Part shown: piece after piece, positions 8,674 through 17,187 of the stretch
Numbering within the stretch: the stretch's first letter is position 1
Layout of the letters: every line of letters begins with the position of its first letter
Assembly: GCA_018710935.1 (NCBI GenBank)
Contig: DVIX01000067.1
Location: forward strand, 1 to 33,837
Direction: 5' to 3'
Length of the DNA stretch: 33,837 nucleotides
Origin: Candidatus Avirikenella pullistercoris
GTDB taxonomy: Bacteria > Bacteroidota > Bacteroidia > Bacteroidales > Rikenellaceae
Made by a program: the position numbers and the translations under genes
The notes under the pieces: model-generated
What the model saw: the letters and a program-made list of their open reading frames with translations, nothing else
Databases searched by the model: none
What the model was told of the DNA's origin: nothing

Positions 8674-9594
8674 ATGGCGATACAAGAAAAAACAGAGGAG
8701 GGAAAGACGCTCTGTCCGAGCCTGATAACAGCGGACGGCTGGGACGATTACGAGCTTTTGGATTCGGGCGGATTCGAGAAATTGGAACGTTTCGGGAAAT
8801 ATGTCACGGCACGTCCCGAACCGCAGGCGATCTGGCAAAAAAGCCTTTCCGGAAAAATCTGGGAAGAGAAAGCCGACGCCTATTTCCGAAAAGATGCCAG
8901 AAACGAGGAACGGGGTATCTGGGAGCGCAAGCCCGGCATGCCGGAACAATGGCATGTCGGATACCGTTATAAACGAATGCGCCTGAAAATGCGTCTGGGG
9001 CTGACCGCTTTCAAACACGTAGGGCTTTTTCCCGAACAGGCTGCCAACTGGAATTACATATACGACACGGTGGAGGAGCTGACGGCGGCCGGCACGAAAG
9101 CTGCCGTGCTGAACCTTTTCGCCTATACCGGAGGCGCGACATTGGCGGCACGCGCTGCGGGAGCGGAAGTCACCCATGTCGATTCGGTGAAACAGGTAGT
9201 GACCTGGTCGAACGAGAATATGCAGGCGAGCGGACTCGACGGGGTACGCTGGATTGTAGAGGATGCCCGCAAATTCGTCCGGCGGGAAGTGAAACGGGGG
9301 AAACGGTACAACGGCATTATCTTGGACCCTCCCGCTTACGGACGGGGAGCCGAAGGGGAAAAATGGATTTTGGAGAAAGATATTTTCGCCTTGCTAAGCG
9401 ACTGCAATACCCTGCTCGACGAAAAAGGGTTCGTCGTCCTCAACCTCTATTCCATGGGATTGTCGGCATTGCTTGCCAAAGGAATCCTGCAACAGGTTTT
9501 CGGCACTTCCCGGATAACATTCGGAGAGCTCTATTTTACCGACTCTTTCGGCAAAACCCTGCCATTGGGAGTTTTTGCCCGGTTTAAGAAATAA
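8674..9594 (+). CDS. Class I SAM-dependent methyltransferase, RlmI/RlmK-like
   Basis: A 306-residue Rossmann-fold methyltransferase. Motif I is 'VLNLFAYTGGATLAARAAGA' in the middle of the protein, followed by an acidic residue in 'VTHVDSVKQVVTW'. Motif IV is 'IILDPPAYGRG', the D-P-P-x-x-G form used by rRNA base methyltransferases such as RlmI, RlmK and RlmL. The N-terminal 130 residues are a separate domain rich in W, Y and R ('WHVGYRYKRMRLKMRLG'). The PUA domain of RlmI is not evident. The most likely substrate is 23S rRNA or a related RNA, but this is inferred from the family. It sits 8 bases after the U32 gene and 20 before the chromate transporter genes. Confidence 0.85.
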   Translation: MAIQEKTEEGKTLCPSLITADGWDDYELLDSGGFEKLERFGKYVTARPEPQAIWQKSLSGKIWEEKADAYFRKDARNEERGIWERKPGMPEQWHVGYRYKRMRLKMRLGLTAFKHVGLFPEQAANWNYIYDTVEELTAAGTKAAVLNLFAYTGGATLAARAAGAEVTHVDSVKQVVTWSNENMQASGLDGVRWIVEDARKFVRREVKRGKRYNGIILDPPAYGRGAEGEKWILEKDIFALLSDCNTLLDEKGFVVLNLYSMGLSALLAKGILQQVFGTSRITFGELYFTDSFGKTLPLGVFARFKK

Positions 9595-9614
9595 CGGCAC
9601 GAAAAAGAGAGAAT

Positions 9615-10163
9615 ATGAAAAAATACCTTATCCTGTTTTATACATTCGCCAAGATCGGGATGTTTACCATCGGGGGAGGTTATGCCATGATTCCCCTTAT
9701 CGAACGGGAGATCGTACGGAAAAAATGGCTGAGCAAGGAGGATTTTATGGAGATGTTCGCCCTTACCCAATCGTTGCCCGGTATTTTTGCCGTAAATATC
9801 TCTATTTTCGTGGGGTATAAACTGCTAAAAGTCAAGGGGAGCATCGTATGCGCCTTAGCGACGATACTTCCCTCTTTCGTTATCATCCTGCTCATAGCCA
9901 TGTTTTTCGACCGTTTTCAGGACAATGAGGCCGTGATACGCATCTTCAACGGCATTCGCCCTGCGGTCGTCGCATTGATTCTCTACCCCTGCATCTCTGC
10001 TGCAAGGGCGCTGAAACTGCGTTACGGACAACTGATTCTCCCCGGCATCGCTGCGCTCCTTATCTGGCAGGGAGGAGTATCTCCCGTCTATATCGTTTTG
10101 GCAGGAATAGCGGGGGGAATCATATATACATTATGGTTAAAAGATAAACTGAAAAAATTATAG
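9615..10163 (+). CDS. chrA: Chromate transporter subunit, N-terminal-type half
   Basis: A 182-residue CHR-family membrane protein. The family motif appears as 'FAKIGMFTIGGGYAMIPLIEREIV' in the first 36 residues, then 'TQSLPGIFAVNISIFVGYK' and several hydrophobic helices. Proteins of this length are half-size CHR transporters that occur as adjacent pairs and presumably act as heterodimers; full-length ChrA has both halves in one chain. The partner starts 2 bases after this stop codon. Chromate export is the annotated activity of the family; the natural substrate in gut Bacteroidales is unclear. Confidence 0.9.
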   Translation: MKKYLILFYTFAKIGMFTIGGGYAMIPLIEREIVRKKWLSKEDFMEMFALTQSLPGIFAVNISIFVGYKLLKVKGSIVCALATILPSFVIILLIAMFFDRFQDNEAVIRIFNGIRPAVVALILYPCISAARALKLRYGQLILPGIAALLIWQGGVSPVYIVLAGIAGGIIYTLWLKDKLKKL

Positions 10164-10165
10164 GC

Positions 10166-10687
10166 GTGATTTATTGGCAACTGATATTGGTATATTTGAA
10201 AATCGGGACTTTCAGTTTCGGCGGCGGCTACGCCATGCTCTCATTGATTCAACATGAGATAGTAGAAAAACACGCATGGCTGACTACACAGCAATTTACC
10301 GATATCGTGGCTATTTCGCAGATGACACCGGGCCCGATAGGCATCAACAGCGCCACCTATATCGGATATAGCGTAACGGGGAGCGTCTGGGGTTCCGTTG
10401 CAGCTACCGTCGCCGTCTGTCTCCCTTCGTTCATCTTAGTATTGCTTATCTCCTATTTCTTTGTCAAATGCAAGGATAACAAATATATCCGGGCAGCCAT
10501 GTCGGGGCTGCTGCCCATGTCGGTAGCGCTTATCGCCTCCGCCGCCCTTTTGCTGATGAACAAAGAAAACTTCATCGACTATAAAAGCATCCTTATCTTT
10601 TTCGCGGCTTTCATCGCCACCTGGAAGAAGGTACATCCCATTCTTTTGATTCTCCTCGCCGGGCTTGCCGGATTCTTGCTTTATTGA
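10166..10687 (+). CDS. chrA: Chromate transporter subunit, C-terminal-type half
   Basis: Second half-size CHR protein (173 residues), paralogous to its neighbour: 'LKIGTFSFGGGYAMLSLIQHEIV' at the N-terminus and 'SQMTPGPIGINSATYIGY' after it, the latter closer to the canonical 'TPGP' form than the first subunit. Five to six hydrophobic segments. The start is a GTG at 10166, two bases after the preceding stop, which points to translational coupling and matched amounts of both halves. Last gene of the rdgB operon. No clear + strand terminator follows; the hairpin at 10750-10775 has its T run on the other strand. Confidence 0.9.
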   Translation: MIYWQLILVYLKIGTFSFGGGYAMLSLIQHEIVEKHAWLTTQQFTDIVAISQMTPGPIGINSATYIGYSVTGSVWGSVAATVAVCLPSFILVLLISYFFVKCKDNKYIRAAMSGLLPMSVALIASAALLLMNKENFIDYKSILIFFAAFIATWKKVHPILLILLAGLAGFLLY

Positions 10688-10740
10688 AACCGCCTGCAAC
10701 CCGACCCGCCTGCACCGGTACACATACGGGCAACCCTGAA

Positions 10741-10775
10741 AAATAAAAACCACGGCTGCAATATTACAGCCGCGG
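10741..10775 (-). terminator. Rho-independent terminator of ilvA
   Basis: A 9-bp stem (10750-10758 with 10767-10775, one mismatch pairing as G-U on one strand) with an 8-base loop. On the minus strand it is followed by TTTTTATTT. It lies 65 bases past the ilvA stop. In the other direction it could also slow transcription from the chrA genes. Confidence 0.8.
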
Positions 10776-10839
10776 CCGGTAAAACTCGACTACCGCCCTG
10801 ACGATTTCGCAAGGCGATATATCTTTACTCCGTCCCGAA

Positions 10840-12090
10840 TCATATGATAAACTGGAACAGGTCGGGGCTGTTATTCAGGTATTCATAAACGAATCCGTGC
10901 TGTTTCATCCGTTCGATAAGCGGCTGCAAATCATTCTTATCCTGCAACTCGATACCGATCAGGGCAGGCCCCTGCTCCCGATTGTTCTTTTTGGAATAGG
11001 TGAAATGGGTAATATCGTCGTGTTCGCCCAACACTTGTTGCACGAATGTAAGCAATGCCCCCGAACGTTGAGGAAACCGAATTACGAAATAGTGTTTCAA
11101 CCCCTCGTACAACAACGAACGCTCCTTTATCTCTTCCGTACGGGTAATATCGTTATTGCTGCCGCTCACTACGCACACTATATTCTTTCCCTTTATTCTG
11201 TCCGCATAAAAATCGAGGGCGGCGATAGAGAGCGCTCCGGCAGGCTCTACCACGATAGCGCTTTTATTATACAGTTCCAATATGGTGGTGCACACTTTTC
11301 CTTCCGGTACGACAACAATATCATCCAGCACTTTTTTACAAATATCGAATGTCAGCGTTCCGGGACGTTTTACAGCCGCTCCGTCCACAAATTTGTCTAT
11401 ATCTCCGAGCGTCAGTATCTTGCCCGCTTCGAGAGAGGCTTTCATCGAAGCCGCTCCGGCAGGCTCCACCCCTATCACCTTCGTATCGGGCGACATCTGT
11501 TTGAAATAGGACCCTACACCGGCAGCGAGCCCGCCTCCCCCGATAGGCAGAAAAATATAGTCGATATGGCCGGGGGCATCCTGCATCACCTCCACGCCGA
11601 TAGTCGCTTGTCCCTCGATAATCTTCTCGTCGTCGAAAGGCGGGATAAAACATTTGTGCTCCCGTTCCGCATAAGCGACCGCCTCGTCATTGGAAGCATC
11701 GAACGTATCGCCGGTCAGAACAATCCCGATATTCTCCTTTCCGAACATACGCACCTGCTCGATTTTTTGCTTCGGAGTGGTAGTCGGCATAAAAATCGTT
11801 CCTTCAATGCCTAACTTCTGGCAAGAGAGGGCAACCCCCTGTGCATGATTCCCTGCGCTGGCACACACGACACCCGCACGCAACTCCTTCTCGGTAAGGC
11901 TTCTGATTTTATTGTAAGCTCCGCGAATCTTATAGGAACGCACTATCTGGAGATCTTCCCGTTTCAGTAAAACATTGGCTCCCAATTTTTCGGAAAGATG
12001 CATATTCTGCATCAAGGGAGTAGAACCCGTAATAGCATTCAGCGTCAATTTCGCTTCCGCTATATCCTTTAAAGCAGGAAAGTAACTCAT
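10840..12090 (-). CDS. ilvA: Threonine ammonia-lyase (threonine deaminase)
   Basis: PLP enzyme that converts L-threonine to 2-oxobutanoate, the committed step to isoleucine. The Schiff-base lysine is K54 in 'RSYKIRGAYNKI', and the phosphate-binding loop is 'PIGGGGLAAGVG'. At 416 residues it is the short form: residues of about 330-416 ('HYFVIRFPQRSGALLTFVQQVL' onward) form a single ACT-like regulatory domain instead of the two found in the E. coli enzyme. It completes the ilv set transcribed from the same strand 2 kb upstream, but has its own promoter and terminator. Confidence 0.95.
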   Translation of the reverse strand: MSYFPALKDIAEAKLTLNAITGSTPLMQNMHLSEKLGANVLLKREDLQIVRSYKIRGAYNKIRSLTEKELRAGVVCASAGNHAQGVALSCQKLGIEGTIFMPTTTPKQKIEQVRMFGKENIGIVLTGDTFDASNDEAVAYAEREHKCFIPPFDDEKIIEGQATIGVEVMQDAPGHIDYIFLPIGGGGLAAGVGSYFKQMSPDTKVIGVEPAGAASMKASLEAGKILTLGDIDKFVDGAAVKRPGTLTFDICKKVLDDIVVVPEGKVCTTILELYNKSAIVVEPAGALSIAALDFYADRIKGKNIVCVVSGSNNDITRTEEIKERSLLYEGLKHYFVIRFPQRSGALLTFVQQVLGEHDDITHFTYSKKNNREQGPALIGIELQDKNDLQPLIERMKQHGFVYEYLNNSPDLFQFII

Positions 12091-12116
12091 TTCGTTCGGA
12101 TTTTAGAATTAAACTA

Positions 12117-12147
12117 TAAAATTACAGAATATCGTCCTGTTTTGCAA
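12117..12147 (-). promoter_or_regulatory. ilvA promoter
   Basis: On the minus strand TTG (complement of 12145-12147), 20 bases, then TAATTTTA (complement of 12117-12124). The -7 box deviates from TAnnTTTG only in the last base. The predicted leader is about 20 bases. Confidence 0.5.
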
Positions 12148-12442
12148 GAAGAATCCGCCAAAACAAACCGATGTACCCTATTTTCTGCCCATACTCTACA
12201 ACCATTTCCTTACCCATACCGACAAGGAACAACCGTAACCGTTAACAACTATCCCGGTATAGGGATTTTACATATTTCTTTCGGCACAAGTTCCGAATCC
12301 GCACCAATCACGAAACAGCCGGATAAGACAAGGCAAAATATCCGGTTACGAAAACGATATACCGCCGATAACCGAAAAATAAACGCCCCCAAGCGATAAG
12401 CGTCCCCGGACAGCATATCCCGAATAAGCCGTTTAGTTAGAC
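12148..12442. other. Intergenic stretch without a supported gene
   Basis: About 295 bases between the ilvA promoter and the palindrome ahead of the ATPase gene. The open frames here have no protein-like composition. Nothing else recognised. Confidence 0.55.
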
Positions 12443-12502
12443 AAACATGTATATTTTCGGAATGAAATCCGAAAATATACATGTTTTTGCGGATTGTAAT
12501 CC
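12443..12502. repeat. Perfect 19-bp inverted repeat plus a second short hairpin
   Basis: Arms 12443-12461 and 12468-12486 are exact reverse complements with a 6-base spacer. A second inverted repeat, 5-bp arms with a 2-base spacer, follows at 12491-12502. The pair lies just upstream of the -7 box of the ATPase gene. The arms are AT-rich and no T run follows on either strand within a few bases beyond the arm's own TTT, so this fits an operator or structured element better than a plain terminator. Confidence 0.75.
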
Positions 12503-12512
12503 AAAAAATCAC

Positions 12513-12520
12513 TATATTTG
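12513..12520 (+). promoter_or_regulatory. -7 element ahead of the DUF4143-type ATPase gene
   Basis: TATATTTG matches the Bacteroidetes -7 consensus. Possible -33 TTG boxes lie 16 bases (12494-12496) or 23 bases (12486-12489) upstream, neither at the ideal distance, and both within or beside the inverted repeats. Transcription would begin near 12527, which rules out the longer open frame from 12518 and supports the ATG at 12563. Confidence 0.5.
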
Positions 12521-12562
12521 TTACATAACAATCTACTCGGATATTTTCAATATTTTATCGAA

Positions 12563-13684
12563 ATGATACAGCGCATACTTACAGAAATCATAAAATCCAA
12601 ATTGGGCACAGGGAAAGCTATTATCCTCATGGGGCCACGGCAAGTCGGAAAGACAACTTTACTGCAAAATCTTTTCCCCGATAACAACGATATATTGTTT
12701 CTCAACGGGGACGAACTCGATGTCAGACAACTGTTTGAAAACATCTCATCCACACGCCTTAAAGCAATCGTCGGCAACAAAAAAATACTCATTATAGACG
12801 AAGCCCAACGCATCACGGATATCGGATTGCGTCTGAAACTCATTACCGACCAGCTCCCGACGGTACAACTTATTGCGACAGGAAGTTCGTCGTTCGATTT
12901 GGCAAATAAAATCAATGAGCCGCTTACCGGGCGTAAATGGGAGTATCGGATGTTTCCGCTTTCTTTCGCCGAAATGGTCGCTCACCACGGTCTGCTGGAA
13001 GAAAAACGGTTGTTGCCGCATCGGTTGATATACGGCTACTATCCCGATGTGGTAGTCCATCAAGGCGAAGAGAAAGAGATTCTCAAACAACTTTCAGACA
13101 GCTACCTTTATAAAGATATTTTGATGTGGGAACAAATTAAAAAACCCGATAAATTGCTTACGCTTTTACAAGCAATCGCTTTTCAGGTCGGGCAAGAAGT
13201 GTCTTACAACGAATTGGGAAAATTATGTTCTTTAGACTCCAAAACAGTAGAGAAATACATCAATTTATTAGAACAGACTTTCGTTATCTTCCGATTAGGT
13301 TCATTCAGCCGTAACTTGAGAAATGAGCTGAAAAACAGCCGGAAAATCTATTTTTACGACAATGGTATCCGCAACGCCATTATAGCCAATTTTTCACAAA
13401 TCGAAACGCGTACCGATATAGGAGCACTTTGGGAGAACTTTATCGTATCGGAACGCAGAAAAAAACTTTCATACGACAGATTATGGAATAACTCTTGGTT
13501 CTGGCGCACAACAAACCAACGCGAAATCGATTATATCGAAGAGAGCGACGGACAATTAGATGCCTATGAATTCAAATGGAATCCCAAAGAAAAAGCAAAA
13601 CTTCCCAAATCTTTCGCGGAAAAGTATCCTGAGAGCAGTTTCACAGTGATCAATCCGGACAATATGGACGAATTTTTGCTGTAA
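12563..13684 (+). CDS. AAA-like ATPase with DUF4143 C-terminal domain
   Basis: Protein of 373 residues from the ATG at 12563. Walker A is G24-P-R-Q-V-G-K-T31, Walker B is 'ILIIDEAQ' (75-82), and a sensor-like 'LIATGSSSFDL' follows. The 'PLSFAEM' segment and the winged-helix-like 'VSYNELGKLCSLDSKTVEKYI' are typical of the AAA_14/DUF4143 family. The C-terminus has D323 and E336-x-K338 ('EIDYIEE' ... 'AYEFKW'), the spacing of a PD-(D/E)xK nuclease-like fold. These ATPases are scattered, often multicopy in Bacteroidetes genomes, and have no settled function. The gene runs opposite to the ilv genes on both sides and carries its own palindrome, suggesting insertion into an older ilv cluster (inference). 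Confidence 0.88.
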   Translation: MIQRILTEIIKSKLGTGKAIILMGPRQVGKTTLLQNLFPDNNDILFLNGDELDVRQLFENISSTRLKAIVGNKKILIIDEAQRITDIGLRLKLITDQLPTVQLIATGSSSFDLANKINEPLTGRKWEYRMFPLSFAEMVAHHGLLEEKRLLPHRLIYGYYPDVVVHQGEEKEILKQLSDSYLYKDILMWEQIKKPDKLLTLLQAIAFQVGQEVSYNELGKLCSLDSKTVEKYINLLEQTFVIFRLGSFSRNLRNELKNSRKIYFYDNGIRNAIIANFSQIETRTDIGALWENFIVSERRKKLSYDRLWNNSWFWRTTNQREIDYIEESDGQLDAYEFKWNPKEKAKLPKSFAEKYPESSFTVINPDNMDEFLL

Positions 13685-13722
13685 GCCGCTCCTGTCAAAC
13701 ACACAAACATAAATAAAAACGA

Positions 13723-13777
13723 CATAAGAAATACCCCCGAAGCCCAAAAGGTTTTCGGGGGTATTTGCAATCTTATG
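13723..13777. terminator. Bidirectional terminator between the ATPase gene and ilvC
   Basis: A perfect 13-bp stem (13729-13741 with 13754-13766) with a 12-base loop sits between the converging genes. An outer pair of 7-bp arms (13723-13729 with 13771-13777) overlaps the stem base by one position. On the minus strand a T-rich TTTTTATTT follows at the complement of 13711-13719, so ilvC termination is best supported; the + strand side has only a short TTT. Confidence 0.75.
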
Positions 13778-13789
13778 AACCGTATTATG

Positions 13790-14836
13790 TTATTTGCGTT
13801 CCGGACGCAGGTTGCGCACTACGGCACCTGCCTGCCACATCTCGCTTTCACGCAGGTTTTTCAGTTCTTCATTCAATTTTTCGCGGTAATCGGGCTGGCT
13901 ATTGGAGTCGATCGACCGTTGAGCCTCACGCCCTGCAGCCACTTCCGCATACAACTCTTTGAAAACAGGCAGGGAAGCGTCGCGGAATTTCGGCCACCAG
14001 TCGAGCGCACCCCGTTGTGCCGTCGTAGAACAGTTGGCATACATCCAATCCATTCCGTTTTCGCCGATAAGCGGCATAAGGCTCTGCGTAAGTTCTTCCA
14101 CCGTTTCGTTGAACGCTTCGGAAGGCGTATGTCCGTTTTCGCGCAACACCTGGTATTGCGCAGCGAAAATGCCTTGTATCGCTCCCATCAACGTACCGCG
14201 TTCACCGGTCAGGTCGGAATAGACCTCGCGTTTGAAATCGGTCTCGAACAGGTAACCCGAACCGACACCGATACCCAATGAGATTACCCGGTCGTAAGCC
14301 CGTCCGGTAGCGTCCTGATGAATAGCGAAGCTGGAGTTCAGCCCACGTCCTTCCAGGAAAAGACGGCGCAATGAAGTGCCCGAACCCTTCGGAGCGATCA
14401 GTATCACATCGACATCTTCCGGAGGAATAATGCCGGTACGCTCCTTATAGGTAATCCCGAAACCGTGCGAGAAATAGAGTGCCTTACCCGGAGTAAGGTG
14501 TTTCTTTACCGTACTCCACATGGCAATCTGCCCCGCATCGGAAAGCAGGTATTGTATAATGGTAGCCTTTTCACAAGCCTCTTCTATATCGAAAAGAGTT
14601 TCACCTTCCACCCAACCGTCGGCAACGGCTTTATCCCACGATTTGGAATTTTTACGCTGGCCTACGATCACGTTAAACCCGTTATCGCGCAAATTCAACG
14701 ATTGCCCCGGTCCCTGTACGCCATAACCTATAACCGCAATGGTTTCGTCTTTCAGGGTTTCCAATGCCTTTTTCAACGGATACTCTTCACGAGTCACAAC
14801 GTTCTCGATTACGCCTCCAAAATTCATCTGTGCCAT
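13790..14836 (-). CDS. ilvC: Ketol-acid reductoisomerase
   Basis: Third step of valine and isoleucine synthesis: isomerises and reduces acetolactate or acetohydroxybutyrate with NADPH and Mg2+. The start is placed at 14836 (M-A-Q-M-N-F-G-G), giving 348 residues and the N-terminus usual in Bacteroidales; the longer open frame adds a hydrophobic non-conserved stretch. Visible features: Rossmann loop 'VIGYGVQGPGQSLNL', 'KGSGTSLRRLFLEGRG', and the metal-ligand region 'SDLTGERGTLMGAIQG' with the C-terminal 'EELTQSLMPLIGENGMDWMYANCSTTAQRGALDW'-type helical part. The family is class I. Last gene of ilvD-B-N-C; 79 bases separate it from ilvN. Confidence 0.97.
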   Translation of the reverse strand: MAQMNFGGVIENVVTREEYPLKKALETLKDETIAVIGYGVQGPGQSLNLRDNGFNVIVGQRKNSKSWDKAVADGWVEGETLFDIEEACEKATIIQYLLSDAGQIAMWSTVKKHLTPGKALYFSHGFGITYKERTGIIPPEDVDVILIAPKGSGTSLRRLFLEGRGLNSSFAIHQDATGRAYDRVISLGIGVGSGYLFETDFKREVYSDLTGERGTLMGAIQGIFAAQYQVLRENGHTPSEAFNETVEELTQSLMPLIGENGMDWMYANCSTTAQRGALDWWPKFRDASLPVFKELYAEVAAGREAQRSIDSNSQPDYREKLNEELKNLRESEMWQAGAVVRNLRPERK

Positions 14837-14915
14837 AATTCCATTTAAATTTAATGTTGCTATGATAATAATTAAATGATTCTCAAAAAACATCCGCGCG
14901 AAACACGGACTCCTC

Positions 14916-15446
14916 TCATATAAACATATTCAGCTTTTCCTCGATAGACTCCCGGTGCAGTACCACACTCCCCGAACGGGAGAACTGTTCGAGCGCTCCG
15001 CTTCCTTTCAACTCCTTATACAACAACTCTACCTCGTTGCGTGTTCCGGTCATCTCCACCACCACGTAATCCCCGTTCATCTCGAGAACCCTCGTTCCCG
15101 GATATTTATTCACCATTTCGAAGCCGCCTCCGTTCTCGAAGATAGATTTCGATATTTTATATAACGCCACCTCCTGGGTAATCAGGTCATCCGCCGTATA
15201 ATACTCGGCATCGAACACTTCGATAATCTTCTTAATCTGTTTTACCACCCTCGCCATAACCTGTTCGGTCGTTATCGAAGAGATGATGAACATACTGATT
15301 CCCTTAACGGACGATTCGGAAACCCGCAAGCTCTCTATATTGATTTTCCGGCGCAGGTAAATCGCCGTGATACGGTTCAACACCCCTATCTGGTTTTCCG
15401 TAAATGCAGTTACGATATATTCTTGGTTCTGTTCCATTTCCCACAC
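14916..15446 (-). CDS. ilvN: Acetolactate synthase small (regulatory) subunit
   Basis: Regulatory partner of the catalytic IlvB; binds branched-chain amino acids and restores full activity. The 176-residue chain starts with an ACT domain ('YIVTAFTENQIGVLNRITAIYLRRKINIESL' region, residues 9-80), where the G-V-L-N-R-I loop is the ligand-binding turn, and continues with the C-terminal IlvN-like domain that includes 'ALYKIS' and 'VEMTGTRNEVELLYKEL'. Translation may start at the second methionine (15437). It begins 14 bases after ilvB ends, so expression is coupled. Confidence 0.95.
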   Translation of the reverse strand: MWEMEQNQEYIVTAFTENQIGVLNRITAIYLRRKINIESLRVSESSVKGISMFIISSITTEQVMARVVKQIKKIIEVFDAEYYTADDLITQEVALYKISKSIFENGGGFEMVNKYPGTRVLEMNGDYVVVEMTGTRNEVELLYKELKGSGALEQFSRSGSVVLHRESIEEKLNMFI

Positions 15447-15460
15447 GTTTTTTTTACAAG

Positions 15461-17164
15461 TTACACACTCAACAGGGTTTCCGTCACGCTGCCGCCCGCA
15501 GGAATCATCGGGAATACATTCTCCTCTTTCTTCACCACCACTTCCAGCAGGTAAGCCTTTTTGCTCTCCTTCATCTCCTTCACCGCCTCTTTCAGCCCCT
15601 CGTACGTATCTACCCTCCGGGCATCGATACGGTAAGCCTTCGCCACCGTCGTAAAATCGGGGTCGGCAAGTTCCGTAAAGGAGTAACGTTTCTCATAGAA
15701 TATTTCCTGCCATTGGCGCACCATACCGAGAAAACTGTTGTTGAGCACCACGATTTTTACCGGTATATCCGACTGCATTATCGTTCCCAACTCCTGTATC
15801 GTCATCTGCAAACCGCCGTCCCCGACAAGCAGCACCACTTCTTTATCGGGCACGCCTATCTTAGCGCCGATAGCGGCAGGCAATCCGAATCCCATCGTTC
15901 CCAAACCTCCCGAAGTGATGAAACTGCGGCTATGGTTGAACCGGGAATACCGCGAAGCGAACATCTGCTGCTGCCCCACATCGGTAACGATTACGGCATC
16001 GCCTCCGAACCGGTCGGCTACTTCGTTCACCACCTCGCCCATCGACAAATAGCCTTTATCGGGAGAAAGGGTATGTTTGATAACGATATCGTATTCATGG
16101 TCATAACGCTCCTTCGCATATCCGAGCCATTCGGGACGTTTTTTCTGTTCCACCAACGGGAGCAGGGCTTCCAAAGCCTCTCCGGCATCGGCAAGGACAC
16201 CTGCATCCACCCGTACATTCTTTCCTATCTCTGCGCTGTCAATATCGATATGCACCACTTTGGCGAGAGGCGCATACCGCTTCACATCGCCCGTCACCCG
16301 GTCGCTGAAACGCATTCCTACGGCAATCACCAAGTCGCTCCGTTCGGTCATATCGTTAGGCGCTATATTCCCGTGCATCCCCAATTTGCCCACATACAAC
16401 GGGTGGGACGAAGGAACGGCCGAAAGCCCCATCAACGTAGAGGCCATAGGGATGCAAGCCTTCTCCGCCAAACGGATCAATGCCTGTTCCGCTCCCGCTA
16501 TCTTCACTCCCTGCCCTACCAACATAATCGGGCGTTCCGAATCGTTAATCAGACGGGCCGCTTCGGCGATAGCGTCACGGGAAAGCTGCGGAACCGGATG
16601 ATAAGAGCGCAGCCCGTTGCAGGGCGTATAACGGAAATCGGCTATCGTCTCTACCTGCGCGCTCTTGGCGAAATCGATCACCACAGGGCCGGGACGGCCG
16701 CTGCGGGCTATGTAAAACGCCCGGGCAATGGCCGAAGGCACCTCTTCCGCCTTCGTTATCTGAAAGTTCCATTTGGTAATGGGAATCGTCATACTGATAA
16801 TATCGGCTTCCTGAAAAGCATCGGACCCCAACATCGAGGCCGCTACCTGCGCAGTGACGCATACCAACGGAGTAGAATCCGCCATAGCATCCGCAATCCC
16901 GGTAATCAGGTTCGTCGCCCCCGGCCCGGAAGTAGCGATACACACGCCCACACGCCCCGTAGCACGTGCAAACCCTTGTGCAGCATGCACCGCCCCCTGC
17001 TCATGGCGGGTCAGGATATGGCGTATCCGGTCCGAATAACCGTATAACTTATCGTAAATCGGGATAATGGCTCCGCCGGGATAACCGAATATCGTATCCG
17101 CACCCTCTTCCAACAGGGAAAGCAACAATGCTTCCGCGCCTGTAATATTTTGTCTTACAGTCAT
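15461..17164 (-). CDS. ilvB: Acetolactate synthase large (catalytic) subunit
   Basis: Thiamine-diphosphate enzyme that condenses two pyruvates, or pyruvate with 2-oxobutanoate, at the start of valine, leucine and isoleucine synthesis. The 567-residue protein has the three expected parts: N-terminal ThDP domain with catalytic E55 in 'TRHEQGAVH', central FAD-binding domain, and C-terminal ThDP domain with the 'VGDGGLQMTIQEL ... VVLNN' G-D-G...N-N motif that binds Mg2+ and diphosphate. It also has the 'TSGPGATNLITGIADAM' segment typical of anabolic AHAS. It lies 23 bases after ilvD and 14 before ilvN. Confidence 0.97.
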   Translation of the reverse strand: MTVRQNITGAEALLLSLLEEGADTIFGYPGGAIIPIYDKLYGYSDRIRHILTRHEQGAVHAAQGFARATGRVGVCIATSGPGATNLITGIADAMADSTPLVCVTAQVAASMLGSDAFQEADIISMTIPITKWNFQITKAEEVPSAIARAFYIARSGRPGPVVIDFAKSAQVETIADFRYTPCNGLRSYHPVPQLSRDAIAEAARLINDSERPIMLVGQGVKIAGAEQALIRLAEKACIPMASTLMGLSAVPSSHPLYVGKLGMHGNIAPNDMTERSDLVIAVGMRFSDRVTGDVKRYAPLAKVVHIDIDSAEIGKNVRVDAGVLADAGEALEALLPLVEQKKRPEWLGYAKERYDHEYDIVIKHTLSPDKGYLSMGEVVNEVADRFGGDAVIVTDVGQQQMFASRYSRFNHSRSFITSGGLGTMGFGLPAAIGAKIGVPDKEVVLLVGDGGLQMTIQELGTIMQSDIPVKIVVLNNSFLGMVRQWQEIFYEKRYSFTELADPDFTTVAKAYRIDARRVDTYEGLKEAVKEMKESKKAYLLEVVVKKEENVFPMIPAGGSVTETLLSV

Positions 17165-17187
17165 AATATATAACTTTCTGGATTTAC

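Noticed and set aside
12142-12512. Open frames on both strands between ilvA and the ATPase gene
   Set aside because: They run through the ilvA promoter or the perfect palindrome and look like chance frames.
15404-17047. Long plus-strand frame opposite ilvB
   Set aside because: It is the antisense shadow of a fully conserved enzyme; its translation is rich in H, R and Y with no domain.
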